Origin: Ovis canadensis
Lineage: Eukaryota; Chordata; Mammalia; Artiodactyla; Bovidae
Assembly: GCF_042477335.2 (NCBI RefSeq)
Contig: NC_091256.1
Location: 47,571,001-47,635,000 of the forward strand
DNA: 64,000 nt
Direction: 5' to 3'
Positions 1 to 9,819 of this stretch are shown here, one piece after another. Position 1 is the first letter of the stretch, and the number at the start of each line of letters is the position of its first letter. Below the pieces are notes generated by a model that was not told where the DNA came from, searched no databases, and saw only the letters and a program-made list of their open reading frames with translations. The translations under genes and the position numbers were made by a program.

Positions 1-56
1 TCAGGTATTCTTGGGTGGAGTGAGTTATGGAGAAACTATTTTCTTTTTTGGTTGTT

Positions 57-118
57 GGGGGCGGGGGGGGGTGGGGGGGGGTGGGACGGGGTATGGTGGG
101 GAGGGCCGGGCTGGGTGG
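57..118 (+). repeat. G-run tract inside a short tandem duplication
   Basis: Several runs of three to nine G lie close together, which could allow G-quadruplex folding on the + strand. The tract is flanked by direct repeats of a GGGTGGAGTGAG...GAGAAACTATT unit at 13-40 and 113-137. Confidence 0.7.
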
Positions 119-139
119 AGTGAGATGAGAAACTATTCT

Positions 140-2008
140 CTAGAAGTCAGTTTTGCAGCAAGCAGGTCTCCAACAGCAAACTCTTTAAAGGGGGTTTAAA
201 TGTGTTTAGGAAGTGAAGATCATGCTAAATGTTTAATTCAATTCAATTCAGCTGTGTGCAATAGCATTTCAGAGTCACCAGAGGCTTTTTACAGTATTAG
301 AATAAGCAAATTAGAGACTGAAATGAAAGTAATAAGCTGGGGATTAATGGGGAAAAGAGCAGTTAAATCATAACTAATATGAAAGCAGTGTGATTCTTGG
401 CAAAAAGAAAAGTTACATACAACATTATCATTAGTAATTAAAAGTCATTGCAAGGCCTCTGTGAAATTAAGTTATTATTTGTTACTTGTTTGTAATGAGG
501 ATCAGAGTTATAAAGCACTTTCGCATGCATTGTTTCACTTGATCTTAATTTTACAGTGAAGTAGATAATTCAACTATTAGTCCTAATCCTATGTAATATC
601 ATGATAACTGTTGTTAGTGAAGAAGAGTTACTTGCCTGTATCGCGTGGCCTGAGAAAGGGTGAACTTATGGTTGACATTTGTTGGTTGCTTGCATTTCCT
701 ATAACTGCCTCAGAAGAGAAGCAGGATTGGCTTAAGGAGACAGAACTTCCTCTCAGTGGACATTTGAGCAGTAGCCATCATGAGAGGGATGTGTCCTTGC
801 TGCTAGGGCTGTTTTTGAAAGGGAAACATGCAGTAAATAGGGACAACTAGGAAATTAGAATTCAAATCCAAAGAGCAAAAGTTGGAGAGCAAAATTGAAA
901 TTAAAAGTAAAGGAATTAAAGTCAGACAGTTTAGTCTGACTTTCAGATAGGAAGGTCTGAGATGTTCAGATACTTTTAATTCCATAAATAGTCTAACTTT
1001 TTTAAGTCTAGGTCTGTAAAATAATATTTATTAGGTGAAAAAGGACTCCATGGGTAGATAAATTTGGGGAATGCTGGATTAAAGGAGAGATTATACTATA
1101 GGACCCCTCAGAGCCTTTAATATATTAATGTACATTGTGCAACTCCAAAGAGATATAGTATGCAGCATTGCCCACACTTATTTGACCAGGGAACTCTTTA
1201 TTTGTGGGGCCTTTGACAAAAGGAATGTTTAGATTCCATGTCAGTGTGGGCCTAACTCTTAAATTCACTGCCTATAGTATATTTTTCTAATTAAATGGTA
1301 ACCAAACTTTATTAGGTGATATTGGTGACATTTAAAAGAATATTACTTTAAAATCACCAAGTGATGATACCTAATAACTGTTTTATAGCTGAACTGCATA
1401 TGATCTGAAAAGTTTGTCAGATTATAAATGAGTAATTACTGATTTTGTGTAGTGGGAAAATATTCAGAAATTTTAAATAATTATTGGATGTTGAAATGAA
1501 ATCTTCTAGGTGATGTGTGAGTGTTAACATTGATGAACTTCAAAACACGTATTCCCCTTTTCTGCACCAAGTACCTTTAAAGTAAGCTGGTGATACAAAC
1601 ATTAGGAGGCAGTCCCTTCCCTAAGGATTTCTCAGCAATTTCATCTACAGGAGAAAAATACTCTTTTGTTTGCATTATTCTGAAAGCACTGTAGGATATA
1701 GGGGTTGTGGGGGTCGCGGGGGTGAAGGTGTGTGCAAGTTAAATGGTTTGCCCAAGGCCATATAATAAGTGGCAGTAGAGACTTAAGTTTTTGACTCAGA
1801 GTCCAGTGTTCTTTCCCCTGTACGATCCTGCTAACTTTGAGTATCTGTCTTCATAGATTTACAGTTTTATGAAAAAAGGAGAAACATCTTTTTAACAACA
1901 AACTATAAAATGATGTTCTTTTGTTGCCAAAAACTTGGCCTCTGTTCACCAGTGCTGAATAGAAACGTGAAGACAGAGCTTTGGGGGAGGAGCAAAGAGT
2001 AGCTTTGT
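140..2008. other. BLZF1 intron, no feature recognised
   Basis: This is AT-rich intronic DNA. I saw no exon, young repeat or RNA gene in it; some of it may be old, degraded repeat. Confidence 0.5.
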
Positions 2009-2010
2009 TA

Positions 2011-2101
2011 TTGGGTTGGCCAAGAGGTTTATTTGGGTTTTCCTATAAGATGTTACAGAACATCTTATAGGCTCCCAAAAGGAGCCTTTTGGGCAACCCA
2101 G
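2011..2101. mobile_element. Mariner-type MITE (miR-2284/2285-like family)
   Basis: The element begins TTGGGTTGGCCAA and ends GGGCAACCCAG, in inverse orientation, and is flanked by TA on both sides (2009-2010 and 2102-2103), the mariner target. Its centre holds a perfect short palindrome, CCTATAAGATG / CATCTTATAGG. This matches the short bovine mariner-derived palindromes from which the miR-2284/2285 family arose. Confidence 0.75.
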
Positions 2102-2593
2102 TACTTTGCCAGGCAAAGAGGGCCACAGCAGGCTAATGCTGTCTAGACTGTCCCTTTCCTGAGGGATGGCAAGGGGTCTTACAGTTTCAGAGTGGAAAAT
2201 AGGGTTGTAGATAAGGATCAGGGCTGATATTGTCTTACATTCTTCTTTCCTCATGGAGACATTAATTAAGATCATTAGCACTGGCATCAGGTGGTTCTAG
2301 AACTGATTCCAGTGGTCCTCAAGGTTATCGTTGTATGACCTCCTTTCTAGAATGAAGAATGCTCACAAAGGACAGGAGCATTTTCTTGACATCAGGTGCT
2401 TTCTAGATATCATGTGTTTGGTACAGCTTTAGCGAGAGGGCAGTCATTCTCGGGGTGCAATTAGGCAAGAAAGAGAGAGGACAAAACATCTGTAGGAGAC
2501 AGGTTGAATGGGCAGAAAGAATAAGGGCTATAACATAATAATGTGAGTGTCTCAACTAGTTTCTGCTACAGCAAATTTGCCTCAGTATTTTAG

Positions 2594-3123
2594 AGCAAGG
2601 GTTGGCACATTAGGGATCTTAGGCCTTCTGAGAATATTTGCAATCAGTTTGATAATAGGGAACACTAACTTTGAATCCTACTTAAGCCTAGTGTTTATCC
2701 CAAATAAAAGGGCTTCCCAGGTGCCTGCCAGTGCAGGAAATGCCAGAGTTGAGGGTTCGATCTCTAGGTTGGGGAGATCCCCTGGAGTAGGGCATGGCAC
2801 ACTCCAGTATTCTTGCCTGGAAAATACCATGGGCAGAGGAGCCTGATGGCTACAGTCCATGGGGCCGCAAACAGTTGGGCATGACTGAGCATGCATCCAA
2901 ACACATATCCCAAATAAAAAGAACTGTTCTTTTCATTATTAGACCTATATTACAAAAAAACACACTTTTATTGTTATCATAGTTTGAATTTCATCCTTAA
3001 AATTTTGTTTTTTCTCTTCATATATAAATGCCTATATAATATCCTTAATTTTGCCTCATGGTCCACAAACCCTAAAATATTTATTATCTGGCCTTCTATG
3101 GAAAAAGTTTGCCAACCCCTATT
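2594..3123. mobile_element. Possible MER5A-like hAT remnant, interrupted
   Basis: The right end (3057-3123), with AAAATATTTATTATCTGGCC and AAAAAGTTTGCCAACCCCT, resembles one end of MER5A. A matching AGGGTTGGCA sits at 2599. The interior is poorly preserved and is split by a SINE. A better copy lies at about 21480-21660. Confidence 0.4.
2710..2905 (+). mobile_element. Bov-tA/Bov-A2 SINE with 14-bp TSD
   Basis: The tRNA-derived head (GGCTTCCCAGGTG) and body (ACTCCAGTATTCTTGCCTGG) are typical. The 14-bp direct repeat TATCCCAAATAAAA at 2696-2709 and 2906-2919 marks the insertion exactly. Confidence 0.9.
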
Positions 3124-4165
3124 GTAGAATATTTGTTCTTTCCCTGCATGTTACCAATTTGGGAGAAAGGTAGAAAGAATGAGCCATAAACCTTAGATAT
3201 GTTTTCATTCTTTGATAAGTGATCACAAGTAGAAATTAATATTGATGTTGGTTCCCTTCAAACAATGGAAAGGGGTTGATATTTTACTCAAACATTGCTC
3301 ATAATTACAGAGCTTGTCCTCCCACCAGACCAAAGGTAATTCCTCTTGAATATTCCCTGGGTTGGGCCTAGTGCGTATGTAATAAAGGCTTCTGTGTGTG
3401 TCACAGGAAAAACAGAATTATGAAAGTAAGTTACCAGGTGAGAAAACATAAAGCCTTGGCTCCCCAGCCTGTCTCCTTGCCTGTGCACATTAGCTAGAAG
3501 TATAGACGTTACAAAGAGGGAGCTGCCATGTGATACACCGTTCAGCTTTGGTTCTCACAAATGCTTGAGTAAGTGTAACAGTTTAAATAAAGTTAAGTGT
3601 AAACTGAGTTTGAGCAAAGTTGATTAAATTACTTGATTGGAGTTTTATAACATATTTTGTTTGAAAAGAGATTTCTGTTAAGTACCCATTAATGTTTCTT
3701 TGCCTTTTAAATTTGGCATTAACCATTTTATGGTTTGTTCTTGAATCTTCATTACCTAAAATTCCAACTCAACAATGTTATGACTTGCTTAGAAATCATA
3801 TTTAACCTTATTTCTTCAGGTTCAGAGGGCCTGAATGGTATAGCTCTAGTGTCTTTTTGTGGTCTTTTAAATTATTACTCTGTAGTTAATTCGTGGTTCT
3901 ACATTATTTCTTAAATGCCAGAATGTCCGAGTGACAAGATTAACTTTGCACTAGGTACAGTTAGACAAACTTAAAACCAGATTTTGAGAGCATGGGAATA
4001 GGCCTTTATTTTTAAAACAGTTCATTTTGGGAATTGTCCTCCATGCTAATATGCATGAATTAACTACAAAACCCTTTCGCTTTCTGAAGTATTCCTTTTT
4101 TCATCTCTTTGAAAGCAGAATCAGTCCTAAAGCCCAAGTGTCTTTGTTAACACTTAATACAGAAA
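3124..4165. other. BLZF1 intron, no feature recognised
   Basis: No exon, RNA gene or clear repeat was recognised. Short open frames here match nothing known. Confidence 0.5.
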
Positions 4166-4178
4166 TGACAAATACTTT

Positions 4179-5444
4179 CAGTTCAGTTCAGTTCAGTTGC
4201 TCAGTCATGTCCAACTCTTTGTGACCCCATGAACTGCAGCACACCAGGCCTCCCTGTCCATCACCAACTCCCGGAGTTCACTCAAATTCATGTCCATCGA
4301 GTGAGTGATGCCATCCAGCCATCTCATCCTCTGTCGTCCCCTTCTTCTCCTGCCCCCAATCCCTCCTAGCGTCAGAGTCTTTAACAGTGAGTCAACTTTT
4401 TGCATGAGGTGGCCAAAGTACTGGAGTTTCAGCTTTAGCATCATTCCTTCCAAAGAAATCCCAGGACTGATCTCCTTTAGAATGGACTGGTTGGATCTTC
4501 TTGCAGTCCAAGGGACCCTCAAGAGTCTTCTTCAACACCACAGTTCAAAAGCATCAATTCTTTAGCACTCAGTTTTCTTCATAGTCCAACTCTCACATCC
4601 ATACACAACTACTGGAAAAACCATAGCCTTGACTAGACGGACCTTTGTTGGCAAAGTAATGTCTCTGCTTTTGAATATGCTATCTAGTCTGGTCATAACT
4701 TTTCTTCCAAGGAGTAAGCATCTTTTAATTTCATGGCTGCAATCACCATCTGCAGTGATTTTGGAGCCCCCAAAAATAAAGTCTGTCACTGTTTCCACTG
4801 TTTCCCCATCTATTTCCCATGAAGTGATGGGACCAGATGTCATGATCTTCGTTTTCTGACTGTTGAGCTTTAAGCCAGCTTTTTCACTTTCCTCTTTAAG
4901 AGGCTCTTTAGTTCCTCTTCACTTTCTGCCATAAGGGTGGTGTCATCTGCATAGCTGAGGTTATTGATATTTCTCCCAGCAATCTTAATTCCAGCTGTGC
5001 TTCCTCCAGCCCAGCGTTTCTCATGATGTACTCTGCATAGGAGTTAAATGAGCAGGGTGACAATATACAGCCTTGATGTATTTCTTTTCCTATTTGGAAC
5101 TAGTCTGTTGTTCCATGTCCAGTTCTAACTGTTGCCTCCTGTCCTGCATATAGGTCTCTCAAGAGGCAGGTCAGGTGGTCTGGTATTCCCATCTCTTTGA
5201 GAATTTTCCACAGTTTATTGTGATCCACACAGTCAAAGGCTTTGGCATAGTCAATAAAACAGAAATAGATGTTTTTCTGGCACTCTCTTGCTTTTTCGAT
5301 GATCTAGCGGATGTTGGCAGTTTGATCTCTGGTTCCTCTGCCTTTTCTAAAACCAGCTTGAACATCAGGAAGTTCATGGTTCATGTATTGCTGAAGCCTG
5401 GCTTGGAGAATTTTGAGCATTACTTTACTAGCATGTGAGATGAG
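4179..5444 (-). mobile_element. BovB LINE, 5'-truncated, with 13-bp TSD
   Basis: Read on the - strand, this is the 3' third of the RTE-type BovB reverse transcriptase. It includes the catalytic YADD motif at 4953-4942, then ITSWEIDGETVETVTDF, SRDITLPTKV and the [13 protein letters not shown] tail. A 13-bp direct repeat TGACAAATACTTT flanks it (4166-4178 and 5445-5457). It is broken into several frames and lacks the 5' half, so it cannot move by itself. Confidence 0.93.
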
Positions 5445-6427
5445 TGACAAATACTTTGTTCTACTATAAAATATTTTATTAAATAGAACACCTTAATTAT
5501 AGCTCAGATGTCATTCTACCTCTTGTCTAATGAGCATAACTTGGGATTCCCTGTCCATTACATACTTAAGAAAAACTCTACAAAAATATGTTAAATGAAA
5601 AAATAGTTCTGGAGTATGGTGATATAACTTTGTAGAACTTTAGTGTAAGAGAATAAAAGGCAGAATTATGTTTTATCATATTAATTAAGCTTTTTGTCCC
5701 CTTAAGGATTAACTCTGAAGTTTATCATTATCACCACTATTACGTGTGCTCATCCTTTTCCCCTTGTTACCCTGCATTAATTGTTCCTCAGAGAGTCTTA
5801 GGTACAAGGCATTTTACCAAGAGTACGAAGGTAAACACAAGGCACGTAGTCCCGCCCCTCATGGAACTTATATCCCAGTGGAAGGCAAAAACAGTATATT
5901 TCTAATTACACTGAACAAAATGTCAGTTAACCGTTTTGATAAATGGTAAAAAGAAAGGCATGGTCTTTGCTGTATAAGCATATAATCTTGGAAGACTAGA
6001 GAAAAGCTTCCCTTCAGAAAGTTTGAACTGAGAGTTGAAAGGTGAGTAGGGAGGAGGAAGTTAGGAAGAATATTCCAATAAGAAATGTTTGCAGAGGAAG
6101 AGGAAGGCATCTGCTCCTATTGAGACACTAAAAGAAAACAAATAAGGCTGGAACTTAGGATCTGAGGGAGTGAACCGCATAAACTTGAGACCCAGGAGAT
6201 GAGCAGGGAACTAGATCACCGAGGGCCCATTAGGCTATGGTGAGGATCTTGGTCTTTCTTCTGAGAGTGATGGGAAATCATTCAAGGGTCCAATGCAGAT
6301 AAGATCTACATTTTTTTTTAAGCTTGCTATAACTGTTACATAAATTCTGTGGGCTTTTGCAACCTAACAGGGCTGTTAAAAGAGGCAATAAGTTTAGGCT
6401 GATAAGGTGCAATAGTTTTGGTTTGTG

Positions 6428-6612
6428 GGAAGACCCAAAAATCTGCCTGCAATGCTGGAGACCCAGGTTCAGTCCCTGGGTCGGGAAGATCCTCTGGAGA
6501 AGGAAATGGATACTCACTTCTAGTATCCTTGCCTAGAGAATTTCATGGACAGAGGAGCCTAGTGAGGTACAGTCCATGCAGTCGCAGAGTTGGACATGAC
6601 CAAGGGACTAAT
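6428..6612 (+). mobile_element. Bov-tA-family SINE, diverged
   Basis: The sequence reads ATCTGCCTGCAATGCTGGAG, then a CCTGGGTCGGGAAGATC box, and ends near GAGTTGGACATGACC. The head is degraded. Confidence 0.8.
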
Positions 6613-6614
6613 AC

Positions 6615-6870
6615 ACTTTCCCAGATCAATTATCGTCTTAGCTCTGGATTCATATTTGGATTGAAATCCTAGTTTGACACTGATGATTTGGACAAGCTAT
6701 TTAACCTTTCATTGCCTCTGTTTCTGTCTGCAAAATGGATACTATTGTGCAAAGTCATGAGACTTGTAAAACCAAATGATACTGATGCACCTGAAGGACT
6801 TAGCAGAACTGACTCCTTGGCACATAGTAAAGTAAATAAAAGCTAATTGTCATTACCATTCCTAGGTTTT
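6615..6870. repeat. MIR-like ancient SINE
   Basis: The core resembles MIR: TTTGACACTGATGATTTGGA, then CTGTTTCTGTCTGCAAAATG, then a CCTTGGCACATAGTAAAGTA tail. It is heavily diverged. Confidence 0.55.
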
Positions 6871-7187
6871 GGCCTCCGTTTTCTCAGATGTATTCTGGAC
6901 TTGTAAAATGGCAGGAATCTCACTTGTTGTTCACAGGAATGTTAGTGAATTTACTAACTCAGGAATTCCATGTCAGTTAGGTGTCATTCTAGCCATCTCT
7001 TCGAGGTTTGCAACATTTCCCATCCTCGCAGATCCTCAATTCTTTCTAAACTCTAAACCACTTTTTTTCTTGAATCAATGAGTAAAAGTAGCCCTTTCTT
7101 GGGGACAGGTGACTCAATGAAACTTCTTACACTGCTTAATTAGAAATAAGGTAAAATAGAAAAGAAACAATTTGTTCTTTGACTGGA

Positions 7188-7226
7188 GCAATGGTAGTAT
7201 AGTAGTGAGCATAGTTGCCTTCCAAA
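7188..7226 (+). pseudogene. tRNA-Gly(TCC) 5'-half remnant
   Basis: The first 39 or so bases follow tRNA-Gly-TCC closely. They include the D-arm block GGTAGTATAGTAGTGAGCAT and the anticodon loop block TTGCCTTCCAAA. The T-arm, acceptor 3' strand and box B (GGTTCGAATCC) are missing, so it is not a working tRNA gene. It looks like a retrotransposed tRNA fragment. Confidence 0.7.
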
Positions 7227-7478
7227 TGCTGTCTGAACTAAGGATGACTGGTCAGGTTTGGCTTATATGAGGGGAGATAATTTATTTCAGTTGAGCAGAT
7301 TAGTAGACATGTGCATCATTGTATTAAGTGTTTCAGAGGAAGGGGGATAGGAGCTATCATTTATCTGCATTTACTTCTGTGCAAGACAGTTTCTACACTT
7401 GAAGGGGCAGTGTGTACAGTAGTCAAGGCCCTAATCTTTGGGACAAGGCTACCTAGAATTAAATTCTGCACCGTCTAC

Positions 7479-7687
7479 TTGGAAAAGACCCTATTGCTGG
7501 GAAGGATTGAAGGCAAAAGGAAAAGAGGGCAGCAGAGGATGAGATGGTTAGATAGCATCACTGACTCAATGGACATGTGTTTGAGCCAACTCCAGGAGAT
7601 AGTGAAGGACAGGGAAGCCTGGCATGCTGCAGTCGATGGGGTCACAAAATATCAGATATGACTGAGCAACTGAATAACGACAACAAT
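7479..7687 (+). mobile_element. BovB 3' fragment
   Basis: It encodes the BovB RT tail in a recognisable frame ([20 protein letters not shown], then [12 protein letters not shown], then [12 protein letters not shown]). It is 5'-truncated. Confidence 0.85.
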
Positions 7688-7829
7688 ATTCTCTACTTAC
7701 TAGCCGGGTGGTGTGACTGTGGGCAAGTTCCTGGACCTCTTTGTGCCTCATTTTCTTATATGTAAAGTATTTAGAATAGTGTTTAGCATGTGCTAAGTCT
7801 TTATAAACATTGGTTATTTGTTACTTACC

Positions 7830-8615
7830 ATTCTTTCTTTGAAGACACAGGTAACCCTAGATGTACTGTTAAATCCATTTCATGGAGGCTAAAACTGAAG
7901 CTCAGATAATTTGCAGGGTTTTGTACAGGATTATACAGGAAGCAGTGGTGGAAATAGGACTAAGAACCAGATCTGGCTAATCCCAGAGTCTATGGCATTT
8001 CTATAATGTCCTGCTCCTTCCATTTGTTTAGGGCATGGTGCCTAGCCACAGAGTGTTTATCAGACTTACTGGGAAAGTGACATTTAGCATATAATAAAAC
8101 CCATAAATGATAATTATGGATCATGATTAAGATTCACACTGAGTGTTGAGATAGTAAGTAGCATAGGCATTTAGAGTGTAAGCTAAAAGTTGGAAAATTT
8201 TAATGCAGAGTAGAGTTTAAGCTGGCTTTTTAAAGGGATAAGTTAGAATCACAGTAAGTGGTGGAAGAAGCCATCTAAGAGAATAAGAAATAGCAGAAAC
8301 AGAGGCCTGATTAGAGGCCTAGGAGAGAGAGTAGTCCAGTTGGATAGTTTGTGAAGCATTCTTTGCTAAGAGTTCACAAACAGGTGAGTCTGTTCTGAGA
8401 TAGACACTTTCAAATAGGTATATACATAGCCTACATTTATTTTTATATTTAACTAAGATTATTGAGTGTCCACAGTGTGCCAGGCATTTGATCTTACTAC
8501 AGTCTTTCTTACCACAACCTTGTAGCATATTTATTACATATTTGTTACTATCTCCACTTTTCAGATTAGGAACTTGAAATTCACAGAGAGTTACATTATT
8601 TACCTAGGATTATAC
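7830..8615. repeat. MIR-like fragments in BLZF1 intron
   Basis: Two stretches (about 7850-7990 and 8440-8610) carry MIR-like text such as AAACTGAAGCTCAGATAATT and CAGATTAGGAACTTGAAATT. The rest is undistinguished. Confidence 0.45.
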
Positions 8616-8623
8616 TAGGAAGT

Positions 8624-8861
8624 AGGACTTCCCTGGTGGCTCAGACGGTAAAACATCTGCCTACAATGCGGGAGACCTACAATGTGGGAGACCTACAATG
8701 TGGGGTCTAATCCCTGGGTCGGGAAGATCTCCTGGAGAAGAAAATGGCAACCCACTCCAGTATTCTCGCCTGGAAAATCCCATGGACAGAGGAGCCTGGC
8801 AGGCTACAGTCCATGGGGTCGCAAAGAGTCGGACATGACTGAGCAACTTCACTTTCACTCT
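8624..8861 (+). mobile_element. Bov-tA/Bov-A2 SINE (first of two)
   Basis: The head GGACTTCCCTGGTGGCTCAG is followed by a duplicated GGGAGACCTACAATGTG unit and the usual body. It is flanked by TATACTAGGAAGT at 8611-8623 and 8862-8874. Confidence 0.93.
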
Positions 8862-8874
8862 TATACTAGGAAGT

Positions 8875-9102
8875 GGGCTTCCCCGCTGGCTCAGCAGTAA
8901 GGAATCTGCCTGCAATGCAGGAGACACAGGAAACATGGGTTTGATCCCTGGGTCAGGAAGATCCCCTGGAGGAGGACATGGCAACCCACTCCAGTATTCT
9001 CGCTTGGAGAATCCCATGGACAGAGGAGTGTGGCAGGCTATAGTCCATGGGGTCGCAAAGAGTTGGACACGACTGAAGCAGCTTAGCACAGCACAGCACA
9101 GC
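8875..9102 (+). mobile_element. Bov-tA/Bov-A2 SINE (second of two)
   Basis: The head GGGCTTCCCCGCTGGCTCAG is followed by a standard body and a short CAGCACAGCACAGCA tail. It is flanked by ATACTAGGAAGT at 8863-8874 and 9103-9114, sharing its left target copy with the preceding SINE. Confidence 0.93.
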
Positions 9103-9379
9103 ATACTAGGAAGTAGAAGTGGGAACCAAATACCTTGATTCCAAATCTCTTGCAGTTTCTACCAAGAGAGGAACCATTTACTTAAGAAAGGTTTGAACCT
9201 ATAAGACTTCGTTCATCCTTTGTTGACACAGGATTATTTTGAAATTTAATTTTTATTCGAAATTTTTTCTTTTTTTTTTTTTCAATGCCAGGAATTCTCA
9301 ATGTAGGGTAAAGTATATCTTGGCATTTCCTGGCATTTCTTTTCAGCAAATAGCTTATGTTTTGTTTTCCATCCTACAG

Positions 9380-9819
9380 TCATCCTAACTCCATCCCCAA
9401 TCCGAGGAGCGGGAGATGGAATGGAAACTGAGGAGCCACCTAAATCTATTGAAGTTACTCCTGGAATCCAACCTATAACACATCACATCCTTCAAAGTCC
9501 ACGAAAGAAAGCAGTCCCATCAGAGAGCCCAGGAGTTCTTCAGCTAGGGAAGATTCTTGCTGAAAAAGCCGTGGAAGTCGAAGCTGTAAGAATATTAGTT
9601 CCCAAAGCCGCTATAACCCATAATATCCCCTACAAAAATGCAAAGGTTAAGTCTCTGGGACATCATAAAGGAGAACTTCTTGGCCAGCCAGAGGGAGTCA
9701 CAGAACCCAGAAAGGAACTGTCCGAGGTAAAGAATACATTGGAAAAGCTCAAGAACTCTGAAAGGAGATTGCTACAGGACAAAGAAGGCCTTTCAAATCA
9801 GCTCAGAGTACAGTCAGAG
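9380..9819 (+). CDS. BLZF1: BLZF1 coding exon (first in window)
   Basis: The acceptor is a pyrimidine tract ending CTACAG at 9379, and the donor is GAG|GTAAGA. The exon starts two bases into a codon. The reading [20 protein letters not shown]... runs to ...[10 protein letters not shown]. The ATG at 9421 is internal and is not the true start, because the open frame and homology continue upstream through the acceptor. Confidence 0.95.

Noticed and set aside
4180..4200. Short regular CAGTT repeats, possible CRISPR or satellite
   Set aside because: They are the normal variable 3' tail of BovB (seen again at 16840 and, reversed, at 58400), with no spacers.
8661..9104. 147-residue open frame on the - strand
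   Set aside because: Reverse reading of two Bov-tA SINEs. The repeated FSRREYWSGLP-type peptide occurs wherever this SINE is read in this frame.
9421..9423. ATG as the BLZF1 start
   Set aside because: The frame and the family homology continue upstream to the splice acceptor at 9379, so this is an internal Met.
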